From assembly GCF_020742175.1 (NCBI RefSeq), contig NZ_DYXM01000219.1, forward strand, positions 1 to 16,595: a stretch of 16,595 nt of DNA, written 5' to 3'. This stretch comes from Dietzia timorensis (GTDB lineage: Bacteria > Actinomycetota > Actinomycetes > Mycobacteriales > Mycobacteriaceae). Below the pieces are notes generated by a model, which did not search any database, had not been told where the DNA came from, and saw only the letters and a list, made by a program, of their open reading frames with translations. Shown here piece after piece: positions 1-5,832 of the stretch (the first letter of the stretch is position 1; the number at the start of each line of letters is the position of its first letter). Both the position numbers and the translations under genes were made by a program.

Positions 1-669
1 TTCATCGACAACATCTTCCGTTTCACCCAGGCCGGTTCGGAGGTGTCGACCCTTCTCGGTCGTATGCCTTCCGCCGTGGGTTACCAGCCGACGCTGGCTG
101 ACGAGATGGGTGAGCTCCAGGAGCGCATCACCTCGACCCGTGGTCGCTCGATCACCTCGCTGCAGGCGATCTACGTCCCCGCCGACGACTACACCGACCC
201 GGCGCCCGCGACCACGTTCGCGCACCTCGATGCGACCACCGAGCTCTCGCGTCCGATTTCGCAGATGGGTATCTACCCCGCTGTGGACCCGCTGACGTCG
301 ACCTCGCGAATCCTCGAGCCCGGCATCGTCGGGGCGGACCACTTCCGCGTGGCCAACGAGGTCAAGCGGATCCTGCAGAAGTACAAGGAACTGCAGGACA
401 TCATCGCCATCCTCGGTATGGACGAGCTCTCCGAAGAGGACAAGGTCACCGTTCAGCGCGCTCGCCGCATCGAGCGCTTCCTCGGTCAGAACTTCCTCGT
501 CGCGGTTAAGTTCACGGGCATCGAGGGTTCGGTCGTCCCGATCAACGACACGATCGAGGCCTTCGACAAGCTTTGCAAGGGCGATCTCGACCACCTGCCC
601 GAGCAGGCATTCAACGGTGTCGGCGGTCTTGATGACGTCGAGGCCGAGGCCAAGAAGCTCGGCTACTAA
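1..669 (+). CDS. atpD: ATP synthase F1 subunit beta, 3' part (5' end outside window)
   Basis: The frame is open from base 1 and gives the last 222 residues of the catalytic beta subunit of F1Fo ATP synthase, which makes ATP on the inner face of the membrane. The visible part begins in the conserved FIDNIFRFTQAGSEVS block (bases 1-48) and continues through LLGRMPSAVGYQPTL, the TSTRGRSITSLQAIYVPADD stretch and SRPISQMGIYPAVDP. The DELSEED motif, which contacts the rotating gamma/epsilon stalk, is complete at bases 421-441. The Walker A and B motifs lie upstream, outside the window. The stop at 667-669 is 14 bp before atpC, as expected for the end of an atp operon. The identification is secure from sequence alone. 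Confidence 0.98.
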   Translation, partial: FIDNIFRFTQAGSEVSTLLGRMPSAVGYQPTLADEMGELQERITSTRGRSITSLQAIYVPADDYTDPAPATTFAHLDATTELSRPISQMGIYPAVDPLTSTSRILEPGIVGADHFRVANEVKRILQKYKELQDIIAILGMDELSEEDKVTVQRARRIERFLGQNFLVAVKFTGIEGSVVPINDTIEAFDKLCKGDLDHLPEQAFNGVGGLDDVEAEAKKLGY

Positions 670-683
670 GAGGAGAAGGATCC

Positions 684-1055
684 ATGGCAGAGCTAGAAAT
701 CGCCATCGTCACGGTGGAACGCGAGTTCTGGTCGGGTAAGGCCGAGATGATCGTCGCTAAGACCACCGAAGGCGAGATCGGTATCCAGCCGGGCCACGAA
801 CCGCTTCTTGGTCAGCTCGACGCGGGAGGGACCGTGTCCGTGTACACCGACGGCTCCAAGCGCGTCGCCTCCGTGCGCGGCGGATTCATCTCGGTGACAG
901 GAAGCAAGGTCCAAATCCTCGGCGAGGGTGCGGACTGGGCAGAGGACATCGACAAGGCCGCCGCCGAGTCTGATCTCAAGGAAGCCGGCTCGGACGCGCT
1001 GAAGAAGGCCGAAGCGCAGTCTCGCCTCCTCGCAGTCGAAAAGGCGAACGCCTAG
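684..1055 (+). CDS. atpC: ATP synthase F1 subunit epsilon
   Basis: This 123-residue protein is the epsilon subunit, which links the rotor to F1 and can inhibit ATP hydrolysis. The N-terminal beta-sandwich (about residues 1-84) carries the family motif GIQPGHEPLL at 33-42. The C-terminal part (about 86-123) is Ala/Lys/Glu-rich and fits the helical tail, which is shorter than in the roughly 138-residue E. coli protein, as is usual in mycobacteria and corynebacteria. The ATG at 684 follows a good Shine-Dalgarno sequence (AGGAGAAGGA, 671-680). It is the last gene of the atp operon, and a strong terminator lies 31 bp after the stop. Confidence 0.96.
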   Translation: MAELEIAIVTVEREFWSGKAEMIVAKTTEGEIGIQPGHEPLLGQLDAGGTVSVYTDGSKRVASVRGGFISVTGSKVQILGEGADWAEDIDKAAAESDLKEAGSDALKKAEAQSRLLAVEKANA

Positions 1056-1085
1056 ACAGCTCCCCGAGCCAGTCTGGGTAGCCCC

Positions 1086-1126
1086 GTGGGGCCGGTTCCA
1101 TCAGGGACCGGCCCCACTGCGTTTTT
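1086..1126 (+). terminator. Rho-independent terminator of the atp operon
   Basis: A perfect 11-bp GC-rich stem (arms 1086-1096 and 1107-1117) extends inward by a T-G wobble and two more pairs to an ATCA loop at 1100-1103. TGCGTTTTT follows at 1118-1126. It lies 30 bp after the atpC stop, so it should end ATP synthase transcription and separate it from the DUF2550/nucS group. Confidence 0.93.
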
Positions 1127-1151
1127 GTAATAGCTGCCGTGGCAAGTAACT

Positions 1152-1162
1152 TATGTTCTAAT
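1152..1162 (+). promoter_or_regulatory. Possible -10 region for the DUF2550/nucS group
   Basis: After the atp terminator a new promoter is expected before 1194. This AT-richer patch contains two overlapping -10-like hexamers, TATGTT (1152-1157) and TCTAAT (1157-1162), about 32-42 bp before the start codon. I see no convincing -35 element, so this is a placement by context and a weak motif only. Confidence 0.3.
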
Positions 1163-1181
1163 CGCGAATCATAGCGAGATG

Positions 1182-1188
1182 AGGGGGA
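1182..1188 (+). promoter_or_regulatory. Ribosome binding site that decides the DUF2550 start
   Basis: The purine run AGGGGGA sits 5 nt before the ATG at 1194. It overlaps the coding part of any product starting at the alternative in-frame ATG at 1179, which has no Shine-Dalgarno sequence of its own. This favours the start at 1194. Confidence 0.6.
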
Positions 1189-1193
1189 ACCGC

Positions 1194-1652
1194 ATGGTCT
1201 GGAAGTTACTCGTTGCGGCCCTCATCGTGTTTGTCCTTCTCATCGCAGTAGCTGCGGTCTACCGGTTCTTTGTCTTCCGCGGTTCGGGCGTGCCCATAGT
1301 GTTCCGAATGTGTGGCAGAGAGGGCCAGCCGGGCCAGTGGAGCCACGGGATCATGCGGTTCACTGAGGACTCGGGGCAGTTGGTCAAGTTGTTCAGCATT
1401 CGTCCCCGATTCGACGTCGAGCTTGATCGCGCCAGCATCCACCTGGATGCATCCCGAAAACCACAGACGTCCGGAGAGCTCGCCGTTCTCGAACCCGGGG
1501 AACTGGTCGTGTCTTTCGAAGCAGACGACCGCAGGGGACGTAAAGTCTCAGGCGACTTCGGACTGGATACGCAAACGCACGCCGCCATGCGATCGTGGGT
1601 CGAAGCTTGTTCGATCCAATCGGTCAAGAGGCGGCGTGCTCGCTTTTATTAA
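1194..1652 (+). CDS. DUF2550 family single-pass membrane protein
   Basis: The product is 152 residues from ATG 1194. A hydrophobic segment at about residues 4-22 is followed by basic and aromatic residues (YRFFVFR), giving an N-terminal membrane anchor and a soluble domain of about 125 residues. The soluble part is mostly beta-strand-like and contains the stretches WSHGIMRFTEDSGQLVKLFSIRPR and SFEADDRRGRKVSGDF, which match what I know of the actinobacterial DUF2550 family found beside ATP synthase genes. The function of that family is unknown. An in-frame ATG at 1179 would add MRGNR, but it lacks a ribosome site and spoils the usual MVWxLL N-terminus. The gene ends 11 bp before nucS, so the two are probably co-transcribed. 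A role in the envelope is inference from the anchor only. Confidence 0.85.
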   Translation: MVWKLLVAALIVFVLLIAVAAVYRFFVFRGSGVPIVFRMCGREGQPGQWSHGIMRFTEDSGQLVKLFSIRPRFDVELDRASIHLDASRKPQTSGELAVLEPGELVVSFEADDRRGRKVSGDFGLDTQTHAAMRSWVEACSIQSVKRRRARFY

Positions 1653-1663
1653 AGAGGTAGTCC

Positions 1664-2380
1664 TTGCGACTTGTAATCGCCGAATGCCAGGTTGACTACG
1701 TCGGTCGGCTCACCGCACACCTACCGAGAGCCCCGCGGCTTCTTCTCGTGAAGTCCGACGGATCGGTGAGCGTACACGCGGACGACCGAGCGTATAAGCC
1801 GCTCAATTGGATGAGCCCTCCCTGCGCGCTCAAGGAGTTCGATCTCTCGAGCGAAGGCGAGAAGAACGCGGAACTCGCGTCCTTTCCGGACGATGCCCAG
1901 TCGGCGTGGATCGTCGAAAACAAGGCGGGGGAGCAGCTCCGAATCGCGATCTTCTCCGTCGAACTCGACACGGCGCACGAGCTCGGCGTGGACCCGGGTC
2001 TCATCAAAGATGGAGTGGAGGCACACCTCCAGGAGCTCCTCGCAGAGCACATTGGCACACTCGGTGAAGGCTATTCGCTCATTCGCCGCGAATACATGAC
2101 TGCGATTGGACCCGTCGACATCCTCTGTCGCGATGCCGACGGTGGCACCGTGGCGGTCGAAATCAAACGGCGCGGGGAAATCGACGGCGTCGAACAACTC
2201 ACCCGCTATTTGGAGCTTCTCAACCGCGATCCGCATCTTGCGCCTGTCGAGGGCGTTTATGCCGCCCAGGTGATCAAACCTCAAGCGCGAACGCTCGCCG
2301 TGGACCGGGGGATTCGCTGCGTGACGCTCGATTATGACGCATTGCGGGGCACAGAGAGTAAGGAGATGCGTCTCTTCTAG
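1664..2380 (+). CDS. nucS: Mismatch-specific endonuclease NucS (EndoMS)
   Basis: NucS cuts both strands at mismatched base pairs and replaces MutS/MutL in most actinobacteria and some archaea. The 238-residue product has the N-terminal DNA-binding and dimer domain (MRLVIAECQVDYVGRLTAHL, then DRAYKPLNWMSPP at 41-53). The C-terminal RecB-like nuclease domain has D152 (GPVDIL), E166 and K168 (VAVEIKRRGEIDG), and Q178 and Y182. It ends in RLF (236-238), the kind of C-terminal tail that binds the sliding clamp in this family. The start is TTG at 1664. I prefer it because the encoded N-terminus matches the family exactly, and AGAGG lies about 6 nt upstream. It is probably co-transcribed with DUF2550 (11-bp gap) and with the following small gene (22-bp gap). 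The rare start codon may limit expression. Confidence 0.95.
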   Translation: MRLVIAECQVDYVGRLTAHLPRAPRLLLVKSDGSVSVHADDRAYKPLNWMSPPCALKEFDLSSEGEKNAELASFPDDAQSAWIVENKAGEQLRIAIFSVELDTAHELGVDPGLIKDGVEAHLQELLAEHIGTLGEGYSLIRREYMTAIGPVDILCRDADGGTVAVEIKRRGEIDGVEQLTRYLELLNRDPHLAPVEGVYAAQVIKPQARTLAVDRGIRCVTLDYDALRGTESKEMRLF

Positions 2381-2402
2381 GGGCCGCGGACAGGTAAACG
2401 CT

Positions 2403-2705
2403 ATGGCACGGAAGAACAGGCGAATGTCCGACGGGCCTACCGATGGGCCGATGCAGCGAGGATTAAACCGTCGTGAGACAGGTCCGCTAGGAGACACCGG
2501 TTCGTTTTATACGGTCGTGAGCATCCCGCCCGCGCGAGCGAACAAGGCTTACCGTTGTCCCGGCTGCGATCAGGAAGTTGCCAAGGGGATAGCGCATATT
2601 GTGGCTTGGCCCGAGGACGACGAGTCCGGCGACTGGAGAAGGCATTGGCATTCGGGATGCTGGGACGCCAGGGGGAGACGCAGCGTCACCCGAAAGTGGA
2701 GCTAG
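2403..2705 (+). CDS. Conserved 100-residue protein with a Cys/His zinc-site-like pattern
   Basis: The product is about 100 residues from ATG 2403. The first 30 residues are basic and probably disordered (MARKNRR, then RGLNRRETG). The core is AYRCPGCDQEV with C52 and C55, followed by H65 in GIAHIVAWP and then RRHWHSGCW with H81, H83 and C86. A CxxC plus a later HxH...C set suggests one bound zinc, in an HNH-like or small zinc-ribbon fold. Similar proteins occur widely in actinobacteria, often with vague 'ATP/GTP-binding' labels, but I see no nucleotide-binding motif. It follows nucS by 22 bp on the same strand, so co-transcription is likely and a nucleic-acid role is possible but unproven. An upstream ATG at 2334 would overlap the nucS end and lacks support. 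The stop shares a CTAG with the convergent gene. Confidence 0.75.
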   Translation: MARKNRRMSDGPTDGPMQRGLNRRETGPLGDTGSFYTVVSIPPARANKAYRCPGCDQEVAKGIAHIVAWPEDDESGDWRRHWHSGCWDARGRRSVTRKWS

Positions 2706-3853
2706 CTGCGGCTGCCTTCATTGCTTTGCGCCGACTCATCGGTTCGTTTCGACGGATACCCGGGAGCGGGCGCATGCGGCGGCGTCTTCTCACTGGTGAC
2801 GGCGGACGTGGACGAGCTCTCGCCCGAAGCGGATGAACGTTCCTCCTCCCACGGGGAGGGGACAGGCTTGGCGAGCTCGGCAAGATCGCCGTCATACCTG
2901 CTTCGGGTAAGTGAGAACGATTCCAGCTTCGCACGGGTATGGGCGATTTCGTCGACGAGTGAATCCCGGACCGCAGCGAGCTCGGCGACCCGAGCGTGTG
3001 CGGCGGAGGTGAGGGAGTCGGCGTCGCGGCGAGCGGAGGAACGGATATTCTTCGCATCCGCCGTCGCCTCTTCTCGCCACTTCTTCGCCTCGGCGGTAGC
3101 TTCGTCGCGCCAAGTTGCAGAATCCTTGGTTGCCTCGTCGCGCCAAAGGGCGGCGTCGTCCTTCGCTGCGCGGCGTACTACCTCGGCCGCAGCGGCGGCG
3201 GCGATGCGCTCCGACTCGATCTCCTGGTTCGTGGCCATCCGGCGGGCATTGGAGGCGATGCGGTAGTCCTCGTCCTCGGAGGCGCGGCGCTGCGAGGCCT
3301 CCTCGTCCGCCCGCTTGCGTTCCTGCTCGGCCGCGATGGTGCGCGCGTTGATGTCGTGCTCGGTGGCTGCGATGGTGTGCGCCGATTCCTGGTGCGCCGC
3401 ATCGAGGATGCGCGTGCGCTCGGCGGCGAGTTGCTCGGCCTGCAGACGCGACTGGCGCACCCGCTCGTCCGCGTCCTGCCGTGCCTGCCACGCGTAGTCC
3501 TCGGCCTCGCTTCGCACGAGCGACGCATCCTCGTCGGCCTTTGCTCGAATCTCGGCGGCCTCTTGTTCCGCGAGCGACAACATCGATCGCAGCCGCTGGG
3601 ACATGTCCTCGCTCGTGACCGGCGCCCTACCGAGCCTGCGAACCTCGCCGCGGAGTTCCTCGATTTCCGCGTGTGCCGCCTTGAGCTCCCCAGCGATCTG
3701 ATGTCGATGCTCGATCGCCTGATTCCGGTCCGCCTGCAGGAGGCTCGTCTCGGCCTCGAGACGCGAAATCGCCGCTACCACGGCGGCGGGTTCGTATCCT
3801 CGGCGAACGGTCGCCAGATTGTGGCGGAGTGCGATTTCGTGGTCGGCGGACAT
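2702..3853 (-). CDS. Long coiled-coil protein with DivIVA-like N-terminus and hendecad repeats
   Basis: This 383-residue protein is almost wholly helical and has no Cys and no membrane segment. Residues 8-35 (ALRHNLATVRRGYEPAAVVAAI) resemble the short N-terminal region of DivIVA/Wag31-type proteins, with the Y20-x-P22 pattern. A long charged coiled coil follows at about 25-315, rich in Ala, Glu, Arg and Gln. Residues 235-278 contain near-exact 11-residue repeats with W237, W248, W259 and I270 in register. The last 55 residues are Ser/Pro/Glu-rich and disordered. By analogy with DivIVA/Wag31 and Streptomyces Scy/FilP it may be a cytoskeletal or polar-growth scaffold; that is inference. A GGAG ribosome site precedes the ATG at 3853. 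It lies 65 bp after the epimerase gene on the same strand, so the two may be co-transcribed. Confidence 0.82.
   Translation of the reverse strand: MSADHEIALRHNLATVRRGYEPAAVVAAISRLEAETSLLQADRNQAIEHRHQIAGELKAAHAEIEELRGEVRRLGRAPVTSEDMSQRLRSMLSLAEQEAAEIRAKADEDASLVRSEAEDYAWQARQDADERVRQSRLQAEQLAAERTRILDAAHQESAHTIAATEHDINARTIAAEQERKRADEEASQRRASEDEDYRIASNARRMATNQEIESERIAAAAAAEVVRRAAKDDAALWRDEATKDSATWRDEATAEAKKWREEATADAKNIRSSARRDADSLTSAAHARVAELAAVRDSLVDEIAHTRAKLESFSLTRSRYDGDLAELAKPVPSPWEEERSSASGESSSTSAVTSEKTPPHAPAPGYPSKRTDESAQSNEGSRS
3020..3151 (-). repeat. 33-bp coding repeats (11-residue hendecads) in the coiled-coil gene
   Basis: Four consecutive 33-bp units encode residues 235-278 of the minus-strand coiled-coil protein. 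The units follow a W-R-D/E-E-A-T pattern, with Trp at 237, 248 and 259 and Ile at 270, and Arg at the next position in each. The unit is in frame, and conservation is highest for the protein pattern, so I read it as a protein repeat, not an independent DNA element. Confidence 0.85.
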
Positions 3854-3918
3854 GGCTCCAAGGATAAACCAGAGTGCCCGGTCGGTGGCGCTCCGACAGG
3901 CGGCCCGGAATCGGGGAA

Positions 3919-4386
3919 CTACTGTGTGCCAGCGGGTTCGACGAGTTCCAGGAGGACGCCGCCGGCATCTTTCGGGTGGACGAAATTGATACGTGAGTTC
4001 GCGGTGCCCTTTTTCGGCTCCGGGTAGAGCACGCGCACGTCGTTGGCGGCGAGGTGTGCCATGACCGCGTCGATATCGGTGACCCGAACGGCCATCTGCT
4101 GCAGCCCCGGACCGTTTTTGTCGATGAACTTGGCGATCGTCGAAGCTTCCGAGAGCGGGGCGAGAATCTGGATCATCGCGGCTCCTTCTGCTGCACCGGA
4201 TGGTGCGAGCATCGCCTCGCGCACGCCCTGCTCCTCATTTACCTCCTCGTGGACGTTTTCGAACCCGAGAGCGTCTCTGTACCACGTAGTCGCGGCATCG
4301 AAATCCGATACCGCGATTCCGACGTGATCGACGGCTGTGATGAGGCCTGAGGGGATGCGGGACAAGGGTGCTGGATCAGTTGCCAT
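3919..4386 (-). CDS. mce: Methylmalonyl-CoA epimerase-like VOC protein
   Basis: The 155-residue protein belongs to the vicinal-oxygen-chelate fold and fits methylmalonyl-CoA epimerase, which interconverts (R)- and (S)-methylmalonyl-CoA in propionate and odd-chain fatty acid metabolism. The paired beta-alpha-beta modules are visible: VDHVGIAVSDFDAATTWYRDALGF (19-42) and LQQMAVRVTDIDAVMAHL (95-112). Likely metal ligands are H21, Q73 (IQIL) and E147 (LLELVEP). At the position where the family usually has GLHH, this protein has GLQQ (Q96, Q97), so one metal ligand would be Gln. The ATG at 4386 has no Shine-Dalgarno sequence, but a -10-like TACAGT ends 6 nt before it, suggesting a leaderless mRNA. 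No mutase genes are nearby. A different VOC activity cannot be excluded. Confidence 0.87.
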   Translation of the reverse strand: MATDPAPLSRIPSGLITAVDHVGIAVSDFDAATTWYRDALGFENVHEEVNEEQGVREAMLAPSGAAEGAAMIQILAPLSEASTIAKFIDKNGPGLQQMAVRVTDIDAVMAHLAANDVRVLYPEPKKGTANSRINFVHPKDAGGVLLELVEPAGTQ

Positions 4387-4387
4387 G

Positions 4388-4408
4388 AATTAACTGTATC
4401 TCTTAATT
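4388..4408. promoter_or_regulatory. AT-rich palindrome between divergent epimerase and thiolase genes
   Basis: AATTAA at 4388-4393 and TTAATT at 4403-4408 form a perfect 6-bp inverted repeat with a 9-nt spacer in a GC-rich genome. It starts 2 bp from the epimerase start codon and overlaps that gene's candidate -10 box. The size and symmetry fit an operator for a dimeric repressor, possibly acting on both divergent genes. No regulator gene is adjacent. Confidence 0.5.
4393..4398 (-). promoter_or_regulatory. mce: Candidate -10 box for a leaderless epimerase transcript
   Basis: Read on the minus strand, TACAGT (4398 to 4393) is followed by TAATTC and then the ATG at 4386. A -10 hexamer about 6-7 nt before the start codon, with no ribosome site, is the usual layout of leaderless genes in mycobacteria and corynebacteria. 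Confidence 0.5.
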
Positions 4409-4433
4409 GTGCTCGTTACACCCCAAAGTGGAT

Positions 4434-4463
4434 CGTTTTCGTACAGTCGAATGCGTCTATAAT
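4434..4463 (+). promoter_or_regulatory. Sigma-A-type promoter for the thiolase gene
   Basis: A consensus -10 TATAAT lies at 4458-4463. The -35 is weak: CGTTTT or GTTTTC at about 4434-4440, with an 18- or 17-nt spacer. Transcription would begin near 4470, giving a leader of about 100 nt that contains the small ORF at 4490-4573. Confidence 0.65.
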
Positions 4464-4489
4464 TGGTGTTGTTGTGTAGGAGAAGTACG

Positions 4490-4573
4490 TTGAGATCCGA
4501 AGCGCACCCGGAAGCCAACTTTCGCGATACCCGGGTCGCACTACCGGCCACTTATCGAGGAGACCGACCGTGA
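4490..4573 (+). CDS. Putative 27-residue leader peptide upstream of the thiolase
   Basis: A TTG at 4490 sits 5 nt after a strong Shine-Dalgarno run (AGGAGAA, 4478-4484). It opens a 27-codon frame rich in Arg (5) and Pro (3), with no hydrophobic segment and no run of one amino acid typical of attenuators. Its TGA at 4571-4573 overlaps the GTG start of the thiolase at 4570-4572, a GTGA arrangement typical of translational coupling. The thiolase also has its own ribosome site inside this ORF (GAGGAGA, 4557-4563). I cannot tell from sequence whether the peptide is made; chance is possible because TTG is a weak start. Confidence 0.35.
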   Translation: MRSEAHPEANFRDTRVALPATYRGDRP

Positions 4574-5787
4574 CTGCCATCAATTCAAACGATATTGCCG
4601 ACGATGCGATCGTGATCGTCTCAGGAGCCCGTACACCTTTCGGCCGACTGCAAGGGGCGTTGTCGACATTGAGCGCGCCCCAGCTCGGCGCGGTAGCCAT
4701 CAAGGGTGCGCTCGAAAAGGGAGGTGTGTCCGCCGACGCCGTCGATTACGTGATCATGGGACAGGTCCTCGGAGCCGGCGTCGGGCAGATGCCCGCACGC
4801 CAGTCGATGCTGGGCGCCGGAATCTCACCGAGCGCGCACGCGCTGACGATAAACAAGATGTGCCTTTCGGGACTGTCCGCCATCGCGCTCGCGGGCCAGG
4901 CGATCCGCGCGGGCGAGGCCAAGGTCGTCGTCGCCGGCGGTCAGGAGTCGATGTCCAAGGCGCCACACTTGCTTCCGAACTCACGTGGGGGCTACAAGTA
5001 CGGTTCGGTCGAGGTGCTCGATCACATGGCATTCGACGGTCTGGAGGACGTGCCGACCGACCAGCCGATGGGCGCGCTCACCGAGCAGCGCAACGGCGAG
5101 CTCGGCATCGACCGTGCTGCCCAGGACGAATTCTCGGCGCAGTCGCATCAGCGCGCCGCGGCGGCGTGGGAGAAGAACCTCTTCGCCGACGAGGTCGTTC
5201 CGGTCACCATCTCCGGGCGTAAGGGCGACACCGTCGTCGACCGCGACGAGGGCGTGCGCGCCGACACCACCGCCGAATCCCTCGGCAAGCTCCGTCCGGC
5301 TTTCGCCAAAGACGGCACCATCACCGCGGGCTCGTCCTCGCAGATCTCCGACGGTGCCTCGGCGACCGTGGTGACGTCGGCGCGCACCGCTCGCGAAAAT
5401 GGTTGGCCGATCCTTGCCGAGGTGGTTCAGTACGGCACCGTCGCGGGCCCCGACTCCACGCTGCAGCACCAGCCGGCCGCGGCCATCAACGATGCTTCGG
5501 AAAAGTCCGGAGTCGCCGTGTCCGAGCTTGATGTCGTCGAGCTCAACGAGGCTTTCGCTTCGGTGGGGATCCATTCGATCAAGGAGCTCGGCCTCGACCC
5601 GTCGATTGTCAACCCCAACGGCGGCGCCATCGCTCTCGGCCACCCCATCGGTGTCTCGGGCAACCGCGTCGTCCTCACGCTCGCTCTCGAGCTCGCCCGG
5701 CGCGGTGGCGGAACCGGTGCAGCGGCGCTATGTGGTGGCGGCGGTCAGGGCGATGCGCTGATCATTCGCGTCCCCCAGCAGAACTGA
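4570..5787 (+). CDS. Acetyl-CoA C-acetyltransferase (thiolase II, FadA4-like)
   Basis: The 405-residue enzyme condenses two acetyl-CoA to acetoacetyl-CoA or runs the reverse thiolysis in the cytosol. All thiolase signatures are present: nucleophile C98 in NKMCLSG; the ITAGSSSQISDGA loop (251-263); NEAFA at 326-330; H358 in GHPIG; and the second active-site cysteine C388 in CGGGGQG. The length is normal for the family. The GTG start at 4570 follows GAGGAGA at 4557-4563 and gives the expected N-terminus before the first strand (IVIVSGARTPFG). The gene is divergent from the epimerase. It resembles mycobacterial FadA4, also a neighbour of a thioredoxin-like gene, as seen here 45 bp downstream. 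Substrate length preference cannot be read from the sequence, but the short loops fit acetoacetyl-CoA. Confidence 0.93.
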   Translation: MTAINSNDIADDAIVIVSGARTPFGRLQGALSTLSAPQLGAVAIKGALEKGGVSADAVDYVIMGQVLGAGVGQMPARQSMLGAGISPSAHALTINKMCLSGLSAIALAGQAIRAGEAKVVVAGGQESMSKAPHLLPNSRGGYKYGSVEVLDHMAFDGLEDVPTDQPMGALTEQRNGELGIDRAAQDEFSAQSHQRAAAAWEKNLFADEVVPVTISGRKGDTVVDRDEGVRADTTAESLGKLRPAFAKDGTITAGSSSQISDGASATVVTSARTARENGWPILAEVVQYGTVAGPDSTLQHQPAAAINDASEKSGVAVSELDVVELNEAFASVGIHSIKELGLDPSIVNPNGGAIALGHPIGVSGNRVVLTLALELARRGGGTGAAALCGGGGQGDALIIRVPQQN

Positions 5788-5832
5788 CCGGCGGGCGTCG
5801 CTCACCCCTGAGGAAATGGCAGAATCGGACAC

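Noticed and set aside
1721..2497. A 258-residue minus-strand frame opposite nucS
   Set aside because: NucS has all catalytic residues in the other strand, and the antisense product has no motif.
3020..3151. 33-bp tandem units as a CRISPR array or minisatellite
   Set aside because: There are no spacers, and the units are in frame and conserved as an 11-residue protein pattern.
2996..4027. A 343-residue plus-strand frame opposite the coiled-coil and epimerase genes
   Set aside because: It is low-complexity Arg/Gly/Leu sequence mirrored from the Ala/Glu/Arg-rich coiled coil and crosses two real genes.
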